This document shows, in pieces, positions 31,491 through 43,302 of a stretch of DNA of 64,000 nucleotides (within the stretch, counting starts at the first letter, position 1; every line of letters starts with the position of its first letter). The position numbers and the translations under genes are program-made. The notes under the pieces were generated by a model. It was not told where the DNA came from. It saw nothing but the letters and a program-made list of their open reading frames with translations, and ran no database searches. The stretch comes from Saccopteryx bilineata (lineage: Eukaryota; Chordata; Mammalia; Chiroptera; Emballonuridae): the NCBI RefSeq assembly GCF_036850765.1, contig NC_089492.1, forward strand, positions 291,608,590-291,672,589, read 5' to 3'.

Positions 31491-34349
31491 GATAGGTGAA
31501 CCCCTGGTCCGTTAGGGGAGCACACAGCCTATGTTTTCACCGTGGGCAATTCCTCTCCCTTTCTTTTTTTCTATTTCTTTTTTAATGTTACCATTCCTTT
31601 TGGTCATCTTGGAGTGACAAGGGGTTGCTGCCTCAGACTTGCCTGTCTAAACTGTTCCCTGTTCTCAAGAAGGACGCTGGCACCTGGGGCCTCCTGGCCA
31701 CTGGTTCAGGCCCAGAGCAGCTGCATCAGGGGCCCCGCAGTTTCTAGACACGTGAGTGTGAAGCGAGGCCGCACGGACCGCTCTGGGGTCAAGCTCCCCC
31801 TGGGCAGCACAACCTCGCTGGGCCTCGCTCCCTCTACCTGACGGCTCAGAGCCCTGCCAGAGCCCCACTGTGCAGACTCCCATGGATGTGCCTGTGGCTA
31901 GTTTCCTGTGGTTACTGAGACAGCTCCTCCAGGGGCCGAGCATCAGCCCAGGCGTGAACCAGTGGACCATCAGGAAGGGACAGGAGACCCACACACACAG
32001 AACTTGGCCCCAGCACAGAGGCGATGCTGCTGGTTCCCCAGTGACACCTGGGATCACAGAGGCCAACCCCACACCCCACACGCAGGCTGGGAGAGAGGCT
32101 CCCCACATGGTACGTAAAATAACTCGAGATCCCTGCCTCATACACACACCGAGCTCGGCTCAACCCAGAGAACTGAAGGGTTTAGACAAGGAAACAGAAC
32201 TTCCCAAGTCCCACAAGGGAGCCAAGGAGAATCTGACCTGGGGGTAGGGGTGGGAAAGGGTTGTTTCCACCCACAAACACACTGAGGACGGGAGAAAAGA
32301 CTGGTCGCCCTGAGAGTTCCACACTCCGAATGCCCTCCCTGCATCTGACACACGTAAGATTTAAACTCATGCGTGCCGTGGGCACATCCCCACGCTGAGC
32401 AAGGGAAGAGCGTGGCAGGTGTGGAGCAGAGTTCCGTTCCACAGGCGACGGCGGTGGGGCTGATGCCCCTGGCTGACAGTCCTGTCTCCCAGGCCCCTGC
32501 ATGTGGGGGTCACATGCATACAGCCTCCCAGGGCAGCAGGCCCCAGGCTGGCCTCACAGAGTGGCCACAGCGGTAGGGCACCCAGCCGACAGCTGGGGAC
32601 AGAGGGTGGGCAGAGACGCAGGGGCTGCACCTTCGGAGAGGTGCCGGGTTTGGCTGGCCAAGCTCCCGGGATCACGTGTATGCCTAACAAGGAAGGAGGT
32701 GCTGGTGATCTTGCAGCAGAAAGAACAACGGGAGGGTGACAACCCAGCCAGGCCCTCCCCGTGGTCATGATACCGAACCAGGCGTCCAGGAAATGGGCCG
32801 GGACCCAAGGAGCCCTGGCAGGTACTTGGAGTGGCTGGTGTTACGTGGCCCAGCGGGCCCCCTGTCAGGCAGTAAGTGATATATACTTAAAAGATTGCTT
32901 TATTTACATTAGAATTAGTCGAGCAGACTGACACCAAGGAACTCCTGGCTTCTAAATCCTGAGCCGGTAATCCTCCATAAGCCTCACCGTCTAAACCACC
33001 TGGGCTCCCGGACCAGCTAGCCCTGCCGGCTGCCCGCTCCAGGACCTGCCCGGAGCCCCACACCCTCACTGGGGTCAGAGCAGCAGTGTCCATCAACTCC
33101 AAAGAGGTCTGAGTCGCCCGCTCTCGGCCACACTGCCCAGCTTCACCCCAGGGCCGGCCCCCCAGACTGCAATACCGTCCAGTGTCTCGGGTCAGGGTAG
33201 AGGTGGGAGGTCGTGCCCCTCTGCTTCTTGCTGTCCCGGTTGGTCAGGCTCTGCTGGCCTGGGAACCAGCTCTCAGGGCCTTGCACCTGACCCACAGGTG
33301 GGCGATTCCTGTCGGAGTCAGGGCCGCCACATTGGACCTGCGGACCCAGCCCTGTCCTCATCCACTGGCGCTGGTCCCACAGCAGCTGGGCCTTCTGTGT
33401 GGCCCACAGGCCTGCGGGACTCTGCTTCTCTCTGTGTGGGCCCCACTGGTTAGGACAAAGCTGGGGTGTCCTTCATCCCACCTACCTGCACCCCGTCAGC
33501 ATTCCTGCCCACTCTGCCTCCCCCGCCCTCTGGCCTGTGCCCTCACCTCCCTCCCCCAAGCCCCAGCAGGAGCCCCTCACTGGCACCCACTCAGGCACCT
33601 GTGCAGTCTGCTCCCTGTCCTGGAGCCTGAGGATATTGGACACATAGAACCAGGCTCACATGACCCCCCACATACCCCTAAGTGCTCCTGGTGGCTTCTC
33701 AACACCGCAGCCAAGCCACCAGGCCCTCACCCTCCAGCCCCTCCCATGCCCCGGGATGCACCAGGTTCTCAGCCCCCTCAGGGCCAAGCATTTGGCCCCT
33801 CTGATGGGCTCTGACCTCTTTCTCTTGGCCTATGTCTCTCCTACAAGGCTCCACATGGGATCTCACCCCACCCCCATTTCACCCAGAGCCCAGGTGTCCT
33901 CTGCACAGGCCTGGTATCCTTCCACCCCAACACACATGCCACTGGGTCCGCTGTCTGCTGGCAGCTGCTCACTCAGGCCCTGCAACCCCATGTCCACCCA
34001 GGAGTAGGAGGCCTCCACATGCTCCTGAGGAAGCTGACCTGGGCCCCTCCAGGAGGACACACCCAAGTCCAGAGAGAGTCCTAGCTGGGGGCTGGGCTGA
34101 CCTTACAGAGCCCGCATGCTCCCGTGGGGGCTGACTTGAGCTCCAGGGGACACAGTGAGGACAACCAGGTAGGGGCTCCTTCTCCAGTTCTTGCCTGCCC
34201 ACCCCCGCCGCCTGGACCTTCCGTGGCAGCTTGGCCCGGTGCCTGGGCACCCCGGGCACCTCACCGCGGAGGAGGGGATGAGGTGGGCTGTGAACAGGAG
34301 TGGCAGCCTCTGGCCCCCTTCTCGGGGAGGGAGTCACAGCCGCCTGCCT
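31491..34349. other. GC-rich non-coding stretch
   Basis: No gene was recognised. A T-rich patch at 31560-31610 and an AT-rich spot at 32870-32930 (GATATATACTTAAAAGATTG, CATTAGAATTAGTCG) are the only departures. The latter may be a small conserved element. Confidence 0.45.
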
Positions 34350-34480
34350 CTCGAGGGGCTAATTAGCATGCTGCTTGTGGGCCGAGCTCGGAATGTAATT
34401 ACTGGGGAGGCTGAGCCTGCCCAGGAATGCATTTTGAAGGTTACCATAGGAATCAGCAGGCCTATTCATCCTGGTCATGA
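34350..34480. promoter_or_regulatory. putative conserved element
   Basis: GGCTAATTAGCATGC (palindromic TAATTA core), GGAATGTAATTACTGG, GGAATGCATTTTGAAGG and TATTCATCCTGG appear within 130 bp. Confidence 0.45.
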
Positions 34481-35029
34481 GGAAGGGATTGGGGACAAAG
34501 CCCCGCACTCGCTCCTTAACCCTTTGGGGTCCAGATCGGTGACCATGCGCGGGCTGAGCATCCCCTCCACCACTGCTTCCGCAGATGCGCGGCCCGCCAG
34601 GGCTCCGGTCTCTGAATGGAGTGGGCACAGGGTTGTTTAGGCCGGAGGCAAGCAGCAGCCAAGTCCCTGCACTGGCCAGGAGGGACACTGGGAGCAGGGG
34701 GCAGGACAGCCACAATGGCCCAGGACAAAATGGATATGAGTTTGCTCTCAGGGCAGGGCAGGGCAGGGCAAGCCCTGCAGGCTGTGCCCAGAGAGGCCAG
34801 TGGGCAGGAAGTAGCCCGTCCCAGGCGAACCCCCAGAACACTGCTCTCCTCCCTCCTTGGTGGACAGTCTATGGTCCCACAATGACCTCCTACCACTCTG
34901 TACTGGGGGCAGGGGTGGCCACCTAGGGAGCTCAGCCACCTGACCCCCTGCTCGACACCCCCTGAGCCAACGCCTCCAGTGCCAGCATTCCAGAGCAGCC
35001 CTCCCCTCTGCTCACTCCGAGCCGTCCTT

Positions 35030-35077
35030 GCCGAGGGACCCGCCGAGGGACCCGCCGAGGGACCCGCCGAGGGACCC
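35030..35077. repeat. 12-bp tandem repeat, 4 identical copies
   Basis: The unit GCCGAGGGACCC is repeated four times without mismatch. Twelve is a multiple of three, so the open frames across it stay open and read as short amino-acid repeats. There is no sign that these are translated. Confidence 0.95.
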
Positions 35078-35693
35078 GCGCCCTCCACGAGCACCTGCTG
35101 CATACCTATTGGGTGTCAGGAGGAACAGGAAAGCCACCCCTGCCCTCAAGTCATGACTCTGGGGTGGCAGCCACAGCTCAGAAATGCAAGGCTAGGGACA
35201 GGGTGACGGCCAGGGGAAGAGCCTTGGGTGGGCTGCACCAAGGGCCATGAGCTGTGAGGGTCTGCAGGGACCAGGGGACGCCCTAAGCTCAGGAGCCGTG
35301 AGAGACAGGGCCTGGGGAGACGGTCAGGACTGCATGCCCTTGGCACGCCGGGCACTGCTCCCCGGCCTTGGACTTGTTCATCCCCACATCCCATTCCCTG
35401 CTGGGCTGAGGATTCTTGGGGAACCAGCTTGGGCATCCCACCCTCTGAGGTCCTAAAAGGGGCACACAGGAAGCCCAGGCCGGTGGGCAGGCCAAGGAGT
35501 AAAGGCCACTCTCCCTCAGGCTGTCTTCGGGGCTGTGTCTCAGGCCCCTATTTGGGGGCCACACTGCCCCTGCACCCCAGCCCCTGCACAGCTGCCCATC
35601 AGACCCCTTCCTTCCCTATCCAGGCATGGGCTGCAGTCACTCAGAGCTCACACATGCTTCTAGAACTCCAAGCCCTGGTTCACGGAGAATCCT

Positions 35694-35793
35694 GCCTTCT
35701 GGCACCTTGTGGCACCTTCTAGCAACTTCCAGCACCTTCCACATCCTCCTTTGCCTTCCTGCATTTCCCAGTGCTTCCCAGCACCTTCCAGAG
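35694..35793. repeat. degenerate CTTCCAGCACC-type tandem repeat
   Basis: Repeated words GGCACCTTGT, GGCACCTTCT, AGCAACTTCC, AGCACCTTCC and later GTGCTTCCCAGCACCTTCC suggest an old 10-11-bp tandem repeat. Confidence 0.5.
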
Positions 35794-36059
35794 AGGACAG
35801 CTGTTCCTAGGTTGACTCTGCACAGCCCAGGCTGCTGCGGGAGGCGCCCCCCACTCCCTGATCCCCACCAACCCGCCCCACGGCAGCCAGCGCTCTAAAA
35901 GGCTGGAAGGGGGAAAGCGCACACTTAGGCTCCTGAGAGCCACGCTGTTCTCAACAGACCTCCGGGGACCCTGTCTCTGTGGGATCCGCCATTCACCAGT
36001 GACCCAAGGAGCTGTGTGTTGTCAACACGCCCTCACCGGGCCAAGGAGCAGCCTCTCGG

Positions 36060-36205
36060 GAGGAGGAAGGCAATTTGTTTGTGAATTTTGCCCTTTGTTA
36101 TGGAAAGCTGCTGGGTTTTAAAAAATTGTAAAGGTTTGAACCGTTAACTCCCAGGGGTAGTCCCGCCCTGCGGATGGGGACTGGGGACGTTTGAGGATGT
36201 GTTTA
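36060..36205. promoter_or_regulatory. AT-rich island, putative conserved enhancer
   Basis: GGCAATTTGTTTGTGAATTT, CCCTTTGTTATGG (SOX/TCF-like), GGTTTTAAAAAATTGTAAAG and GAACCGTTAACTCC (MYB/HNF1-like) contrast with the GC-rich neighbours. Confidence 0.45.
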
Positions 36206-36210
36206 TTTCC

Positions 36211-36259
36211 TTAAAAGAAAAAAAAAGAAAAAAGAAAGAAAGAAAGAAAAAAGAAAAAC
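36211..36259. repeat. A-rich (AAAG)n tract
   Basis: About 50 bp of A runs and AAAG units separate two AT-rich islands. Confidence 0.85.
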
Positions 36260-36264
36260 AGAAT

Positions 36265-36490
36265 GGAGGTTAAGTAGCCGTATGCAAATTTTCCTGGGGC
36301 CTGCGGATTTTATTCTCTTGAAATCTTTTTGAAAAGGCTCAACCCCACAAAAATGGGAAAAATTGTGCTCTCCAGTCAAGCCCTGATTTTCATGGACGTT
36401 TGTCAGGTTCGAGGAGGGCCTGTCGTTAAACGCCTTGGGCCTTTCAGAAAAGCGATGTTTGTGCTAATTGCGACTTGCGTGCCCCTTCCG
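36265..36490. promoter_or_regulatory. AT-leaning island, putative conserved enhancer
   Basis: GTATGCAAATTTTCC (octamer ATGCAAAT), CGGATTTTATTCTCTTG, GATTTTCATGGACG, GTCGTTAAACGCC and GTGCTAATTGCGAC form a continuous block of lower GC. Confidence 0.45.
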
Positions 36491-36721
36491 GGCACATCAA
36501 CCCTCGGGCTGCCTGGATGCCCGCTGCTTTTAGGGTTCACTGCTCAGGGCACCCTCCCTGGAGGTGTTTCTGCCTCACCCCTCGGGGGACTGGGCATTCC
36601 TGAGAGCCCACCTGTCCTCCTGCTTCTGGGGTGCGTTAGAACATCATCCCAGACAATGCCCTGAGCCAGAATGGGATACAGCCCGCGGGTCAACACAGAC
36701 GAGGGCCAAGGGAGGATTTCG

Positions 36722-37112
36722 GGTTAAACTATGTCCCCCAAATTTGTATGTTTTAAGTCTTGACCCGCCCCCCCCAAACCCTCAGACCTCAGAATGTCAC
36801 TGTATTTGGAAATGGGGTTTTTACAGAGATGATTAAGATAGCATGAGGTCGCTAGGTAGGCCCTCATTCCACAAGACTTGTGTCTCATCAGAACAGTAGA
36901 TTGGGACACAGAGACACACAGAGGGATGACCACGGGAGGACACGAGGAGAGGAAGGTCGTTGGCACGCCCAAGAGAGGCCTCGAGAGAAACCAGCCCGGC
37001 CCACACGTGGGTCTTGGACTTCCAGCCCCCAGAGACCTGGGAGAGAGTGGATGTCCGTGATTTAAGGGGCCTCATCTGTGGTGCTTGGTTGTAGAGGCCC
37101 CAGGAATCTAGG
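36722..37112 (+). mobile_element. MaLR-type solo LTR fragment (MLT1-like)
   Basis: The sequence follows the order of mammalian MaLR LTRs: AAACTATGTCCCCCAAATTT, CTCAGAATGTCACTGTATTT, AGAGATGATTAAGATAGC, GAGGTCGCTAGG, a purine-rich GACACACAGAGGGATGACC, TCTTGGACTTCCAGCC and CATCTGTGGTGCTTGG. It is non-coding, with no internal retroviral region seen. The exact subfamily is uncertain and the ends are not clean. Confidence 0.65.
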
Positions 37113-38589
37113 TGCTTCTAGTCCAGACTCGGGGAAGGGGTCAGCGCACCCGTCTGCCCTGCCACTGCCCAAACTGCAGCCCCGAATCTGCGGAGTCAGG
37201 GTCAGTGCGAGGGGTCTTCCCTGGCCTCCAACTGGGATGACTCCAAGTTCACATCACTGCTGTTCACACACGACCGCTGGCTTCTGGTCTAAGCAGAGGG
37301 CGGTCTGAAGGAGCAATGTATCCTGCACACTGACCATGTTGCTAATGTTTGACCAACCGACGTCCAACATATACTGGCCGTGAGGTGCCCCTCACTGACA
37401 GAGGGGAGGCGAGGAGCAGCCTGTCAGTAGCTGCAGGTTTTAGAGAAGGTTCTAGACCACGGACCACGTGGCCACACTCCCACACGGTTCTGCGATCCGG
37501 ACACGGGCGGCACTGGTATCCCCACAAACCTCTTGCTCTGTTTTTATTCATGAAAAGCCTGCTGGTCTGGACAACAGCTAGGGTCCCCCATCCACGGAGA
37601 GACTGAACCTACGTGCACAGCTGGTGATGTGGAGAAAAGAGCATCCAGACCTATGGACCGAGGGAAGCTTCGTACCCAGCACAGAAAATCCCGATTATTA
37701 GCGCTTCCCCCAAACAGCCACAGACCAAACAGCAGGTCACTTCCATCCCACAGCCTGGGAGAGGTGCCCCTACTGCTGGTCAGAGCTGGGGACCGGCCCT
37801 GAGGGCCGATCTCCAAACCTCAACCAACACTCCACCATTGTGCTGACCCCCCACCGCCCACCAACGCCCAGAGTCTCCGCCCCTGACCGCCTGGGCACCG
37901 GACACACCGCTCTTTCTCTGTGCCCTGGTTCTCTGCCCTTACCATGGGCATCTTCTGGGGCTCCTGCTGCCAGGGTCCCCGAGGTTCTGGGCCCCTCACT
38001 CCTTCCCAAACCGTTTCATAAATGAGGGTCCCACATGAGGTTTGGATTAAAGGAGTTCTGTTGTTAAAAAGTGTTAGGGGACTCCCCTGGAGCCTGTTCT
38101 CCCGCCGAAGGTGGTGGTGGTCCAGGGGCAGCAGCCGCAAGGTCTGTGCTTGGCAGGTGGCACCTACCTAGCAGGACCCTGTCCCAGCCCAGGGTTCCCC
38201 CCGCCCAGGGTCTGTCTAACCAGAGGAAGTGGGGTCTGGGAGGGGACAGGGGTCAGTGGCTTCTCTGGAAGTTTTCAGATCCCACAGGTCAACTGCATCT
38301 CAGCCTCGAACTGCTCCCAGGACTCCTACTGTGCTCCGCCCGCCCCTCCCTCACCTTCTGACCTCTCTTTCTGACTGGGCCAAGTTCAAACCCTCCCTGG
38401 GCCCCTCCCCTGGATGGCTCTGCCAGGGACGCCCCCTCCTCCCAAGTTCTCAGGCCCTGAGATACACGTCCCATGGGGCACACGGCACCTCAGGGGGGCC
38501 CCACCCCCCTGCCAGGACGGATGCCACAGGGTCCCCTCCCCAGATGTTCCTGCTCGGAAGGTGTCCGAAGGACAGCCACTCCCAACACG
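37113..38589. other. GC-rich non-coding stretch
   Basis: No gene was recognised. Mixed composition, with chance open frames only. Confidence 0.45.
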
Positions 38590-38850
38590 TCCGCTCACGC
38601 TGCTGTGGAGTGGCTGCCCATTCAGCGCAGATAAGCCCCTTCAGAAACGAAGGGGATTTAATTCAGCATCTGAGTGACAGCACGAAGATTTATCCCCGGC
38701 CCAGACAATGCCGCGCTGGGGCTCTAATCCCCCCCAGACAATGTGCTGCCTCCGGCCCTCCTCGCGGGCCTTTCCCACGATGGCTGCTGATTAGCGGAGG
38801 AGCATTGGATGGAAGCCACTATCTTTCCCCGAAGAGCGAAGAGCTAGCTG
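38590..38850. promoter_or_regulatory. putative conserved enhancer
   Basis: GCGCAGATAAGCCCC (GATAAG), GGGGATTTAATTCAGC, CACGAAGATTTATCCCC, GGGGCTCTAATCCCCC (bicoid-type), two GACAATG words, GGCTGCTGATTAGCGG and GCATTGGATGG lie in about 250 bp. CpGs are retained. Confidence 0.5.
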
Positions 38851-40119
38851 TGTGCATCCGTCTGTCTGGGCCGGCGGGGGGGTGGGAGCAGAAGAGAGAG
38901 GACATCTCCCCACAATCTTTGTTACCCCAACTGCAGGGGTGGCGCCCACAGGCTTCCGGCCAAGGCCACCCCACGCCCAGCGGGCCAGTGGGCAGTGCCC
39001 CAGCAGGAACTCCCCTAGGGACAGTGCTGCCTGTCCAGCACAAAACAACCCTCCTCCCCAGCGGGACACCCGTCCCAGTCCTTGACTTTTTAAAGGGCCC
39101 ATAGCCTGTGCTTCCCCTCCCCCTGCCCGGATCTTAGAGGCTCCAGGCTAGAAGGTCAGCACGTGGCAAAGCAACAGAGGTCACCTTGAAGTGAGCTCCT
39201 CCCCTTCTGACGGCTCAGCCTCCCTCTGTGGCTCCTGCAGGGGGCTCCCGTCCAGCCACCAGGGGCACTTCGCTACCTCTCCTTCCCGAAGACACCTGTC
39301 CCAGGGCGAGGACCACTTTTACCCACCATTTTTCACCCCACCAAGCCCAATGATGGGGCTCCCCTTGCCTGTCACCTGACCTAGGGTCCCCAGGCACCAA
39401 CCCCACGGCCAAAAAGCCCTAGGATCTTTCAGAACAGAGTCCCAGAGGGCCACACGAGCCTTCTCCCTCTGCCCTCCCATCCCCCATCTCTCCCCCACGA
39501 CCACCTTCCAGAAGAGGCTTGTCCAGACAAGACTCACCTGTCATACCCCAGAAGGCCTGACTCTGCAGAGAGGGCCCCGCCGCTCACTGTCACCCCGCAC
39601 CCCTGCACCACATCTGCCCTTGGTTCCCTCAACACACACGAGATGCCCCCACTCAGCCCGTGTCCACCTCCCAGACACACCCCACCCCTACCACCACCCA
39701 GGACCAGGAAGGTGGAGTGGTCCGGTCTGGAAATGGGTGCCTCTCACCATAAGACAGGCCTTGGACAATGACAGATGTCCCCACAACCACTGCGGTGATG
39801 CAGAGTAGGACTAATGCACGCGGAGGCTTCGCCCCAGCTCACGTGCGGGCCCCCTTGCCAGCCTCGTGCCACATGCACGGGTTAGCTCAAGACTTCCGGA
39901 CACGATGGCCCCGCCGTGCCCATCCCTCGGAGGGCACGTACCAGGGCTGGGACTTCGGGGGTGGGCTGTCACCAGCCCTGGGGTGACACGGATCCCCGAG
40001 CCCATAAGTAACGTGACCACACCATGCAAAGTGGGAGAACCCTCACCAAGTCCCTCGCATCCCACGTCCCGCCCAACCCGACCGCTGGGCCTGAACGGGG
40101 TCTCTGACCTAAAAGGCAG
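38851..40119. other. GC-rich non-coding stretch
   Basis: No gene was recognised. The long open frames here on opposite strands overlap and lack any known domain. Confidence 0.45.
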
Positions 40120-40245
40120 AGGCTGGTAGTTTTGTCTGGAGAGTCTAACTTTGAGTGAAGAAAGGAGTTTCTTTTTTCTAAGGGTTCGCTCTTTAAAAAT
40201 TTTAAAAAGTGAATTCAGAAAACAACCACTATGACTGAGGATGAC
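40120..40245. promoter_or_regulatory. small AT-rich island
   Basis: GTCTAACTTTGAGTG, GGAGTTTCTTTTTTC, GGGTTCGCTCTTTAAAAATT and AAAAAGTGAATTCAG. Fewer recognisable motif cores occur here than in other islands. Confidence 0.3.
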
Positions 40246-42582
40246 TGATAGCGGAGGGCGGTGTAAAGATGACCGCTGTGGGCATGTCGCCGGCAACTCA
40301 ACCGCCTGGCCACTCACCCTGCAGAACTGGCCTGGCTCCCCCCTCCCAGGACAGGGTTGGGGGCCTCTTTTGTCTTTCCCCTCAAGAGGGAGAGGTCTGG
40401 CTTGTGCCCAGCACACAGCGAATGCCCACAAATGCTGGCCAGTCGAGTGGCTGACTTCTAGTTCATCAGAGGAAGGGAGGAAGGGAGGTGTCCGGCCCAG
40501 GAGGGGAGCCTGGCCATTCCCTGGGCACAGCACCCCCCCTCCACGAGGCCAGCCACACCTGAAGGACTGCCCCTGCCCAACCCCAGACCCACTGGACGCC
40601 CCTCTGCCTTGCTTTAGGGGGGACAACAAGTGTGTCCCCTCTTCTCAGACGTCAGTAAGAGCCTCAGTCCACTGAGGCTGGTCCCTGACGTACCCAAAGC
40701 CAAACACCTTCCCCAGCCAGCCTAGGGGTGGGACTGTCCCCAACACCCCGAGCATCTTGCCTCAGTGTTCCCAACACGCATGGTGGTCCCAACGCCACAC
40801 ACTCAGAGGGACTCCAGATGGCAGAGGGTCTGATCACCATCTCAGCGGTGCAAGATACTGGCTTTCGCTCGGGGCAGGAACCCTGCGCGGTTGGTACAGG
40901 ATGGAGACCCTCAGCCCCAGAGAAGCCAGAATCCGATGCTTTCTCCTACATGAAGTCCTGAATGTCTGTGAAGCTTGTGCTCAGTCTCAGCCTAGGGGAA
41001 GCCGTCTGTACCCCGAGACCAGGCCCCTCTCTTGTTCCTGGCAAATCTCTCCTTTCTGGCCAGAAAGGGGTTTGGTGAGGGGTGGGGGGCTTCTATGGCC
41101 AGGGGACGTGGGAGTGACTCAGAGCAGAGGTGTGGCTCCTTCACAGACTGGAAAGGACCCTGAGCTTCAGTGACGGCCTGTCTGTGGAGTGGATTCCGGC
41201 GTGAAGTGGGGGTGGGGGGGGGCGAGGGGCATGCATTTGCAAGAGCATTTCCTCTGTGGCCCGGATGGCAGCGGAGGCCTCTATCAGAGGGCTGGATCCT
41301 GACCAGCACCTCCCTTATTGTTGACTCCAGGGGAGATGCCAAGATGCCAAGGTGCAGCTCTGCCACGTCCTGTCGTCACTGTCACCACGTAAGGGGTGGT
41401 GTCCAAGGCACCATGGGGTTCTGGAGGTGCCTCTCGGCCCCCCTGCAGGGTGAGCATCCTCACCCCGTCCTGCAGACAAGGATGGAGATCCAGAGAGGTC
41501 GAGAGGTCGCTGGGGGACCCACAGCCGAGGAAGAGCCCGTCGGAACCAACCGTCTCCAGCAGACCTGACCCCCACCCCACGCTCTGGCTCTCGGCCACCC
41601 TGCCTTTGGCCCTTGACCTTCCTCAGGGCCTCAGCGACCTAGGCAGCTTCTCTGAACTGCGATGTCCTCACCCAGGAAAGAGCGACGGCACCCCTGACCT
41701 TAGCCCTGGCCTCGGGGTCCCTAGGCACCCCCATGTGGTACATGGGGGCCGTTTCTCCTCCAGAAGGTTCTGAAGGGAGCGGGCGCTCGCGAGGGGCGGT
41801 CTGCGGGATGAAGCGAGGAGGCCGGCAGGCGGAGGGGAAGGAGAGGCAGGGACTCGGCACCGCTGCAGATGTAGTGCCAGGTCAGGGATGGTGGTGGCCA
41901 TCTCCACAGGCAACTGCCCAGGGAACCCAGAATGAAGCTCCAAGGACAGACCAGCACGGGGAAACCGAGGAAGACAAGGCCCTGCGGCACACCCACCCGG
42001 CGAGCTCTCCCGGGCGAGGAACGGCCTACTCACCCGCCACCCCTGCTCCCAGGCAAAGCCACCTGCTCTGGAAGCTTCCGAGGCTCACAGGCCCTGGTCC
42101 TGGCCACCTTCCTCGCTTGTGCAGGAGCAGGACAGGGAGGCCCCGGCGACCGGACCCCACAACACGCACAGTGTGAAGGCGGCAGTGGGACTGAGGGGCC
42201 TGGCGCTGGCGGGAAGGTACCCATGCTAGTGAAAGAGGAAGAGGGGGCCAAGGGGGAAACAGGGCCCAGGAAGTGGCCCGAAGGTGTGGGTTCTAAAAAC
42301 CAGACCTTCTCCTTTGTACGTGCAGTGCCCGGCCGCCCCCTCCGGTGACCTCATTCCTTCCCAACTCCCAGCCCAACTTGGCCGGGAACGGGGATGGGGG
42401 TCCAGGGCAGCCCTGCTGGGTGGGAGATGCAAAAAAGAATATGAGCCAGGCCTGCGGAGAGGGGGGGCTGGGGGCGTGGCAGCCAGGGACCCCCCTGCAG
42501 AGCCTCAGAAAGGTCGGTGTGAAGGGTGGAGAAGGAGAGGGAGAAACCCCCCCTTGGTGGTCTGCTGTCCTCCCTGGGTCCA
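40246..42582. other. GC-rich non-coding stretch with MIR remnant
   Basis: No gene was recognised. A MIR-like fragment in minus orientation lies at about 41460-41540. Open frames of 120-150 codons are unrecognised. Confidence 0.45.
41460..41540 (-). mobile_element. possible MIR fragment
   Basis: CACCCCGTCCTGCAGACAAG, GATGGAGATCCAGAGAGGTC and GGTCGCTGGGGGACCCACAG resemble the reversed MIR ACAGATGAGGAAACTGAGG, CAGAGAGGTTAAG and GGTCACACAGC. It is diverged. Confidence 0.45.
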
Positions 42583-42696
42583 GGCACTGCAGGCACGGGC
42601 ACCCCCGCACAGCAGGGCCCGGCACTGCAGGCACGGGCACCCCCGCACAGCAGGGCCCGGCACTGCAGGCACGGGCACCACCGCACAGCAGGGCCC
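42583..42696. repeat. 38-bp minisatellite, 3 copies
   Basis: A 38-bp unit starting GGCACTGCAGGCACGGGCAC begins at 42583, 42621 and 42659. The third copy has one visible change (CACCACC for CACCCCC). The unit length is not a multiple of three, so translated copies fall in different frames. Confidence 0.95.
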
Positions 42697-43251
42697 GGCG
42701 CGGAGGTGGGTCCTGGGCTACCCGGCCGGGGCTGAGCAGCAGGCTGGCGCCTGGAGCTTCGCAGGGGGGTGGACAGAGGCTGCAGAAGGGGGAGAAAAGA
42801 GGGAGAGTGAAGGTGACTTCCCCCGACCTGGGTTCCATTCTGACATGAGTCCCTGTCATGAAGTCCCATTCTCCCAGACAAGGGGACCTTCGATTTTAAA
42901 CCATGAACTGTGGAGTGGTGACAGTACAAGGTAGCCCCCAGCCTCACCCCCAGATCCCCAGAGCGTCCCCTGAGCAGACAGCACCAACCCCTGCACACCC
43001 CAACAGACAAGTGCACCCTTACGAGTCACCCCTAACGTCACGGACACTCCCCCCTGCATGGACCCAGCTCTCCTGGCCCAGCCCAAGGTTGTCCATAGTA
43101 CCTCTAGGGCCAACAGAGTCTCACATGGGCACAGTGTCCCAGAGGGCTGCCTGGAAGCAGAGGCCGGGCTGAGGTGATGTCCCAAACCCATACCTGCTGA
43201 CTCAGAACCGAGGTATTTATCAGCAGACTGGGTTGTGCTGAGGAGGCTCAG

Positions 43252-43302
43252 GCAGGACTAGAACGAGGGCAGGACCAGAACGTGGGCAGGACCAGAACCT
43301 GG
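43252..43302. repeat. 17-bp tandem repeat, 3 copies
   Basis: The units GCAGGACTAGAACGAGG, GCAGGACCAGAACGTGG and GCAGGACCAGAACCTGG differ by two or three bases. Confidence 0.9.

Larger units (their letters stand above)
34481..36059. other. GC-rich non-coding stretch with minisatellites
   Basis: No gene was recognised. It contains a 12-bp four-copy minisatellite (35030-35077) and a degenerate CAGCACCTTC-type repeat (35694-35793). Confidence 0.5.

Noticed and set aside
38229..39104. 291-codon plus-strand open frame
   Set aside because: It spans a putative enhancer block and plain GC-rich sequence. It has no recognisable motif, and a similar frame is open on the other strand.
39250..39275. CTCF-like core CCACCAGGGGCAC
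   Set aside because: It is one G short of the usual core and lacks the rest of the consensus, so I do not call an insulator.
39811..40629. 272-codon minus-strand open frame
   Set aside because: No known domain, biased composition, and it runs across an AT-rich island. Overlapping plus-strand frames are equally plausible.
42583..42696. Could the 38-bp repeats be a CRISPR array?
   Set aside because: The copies are directly adjacent with no spacers, and the context is mammalian. It is a minisatellite.
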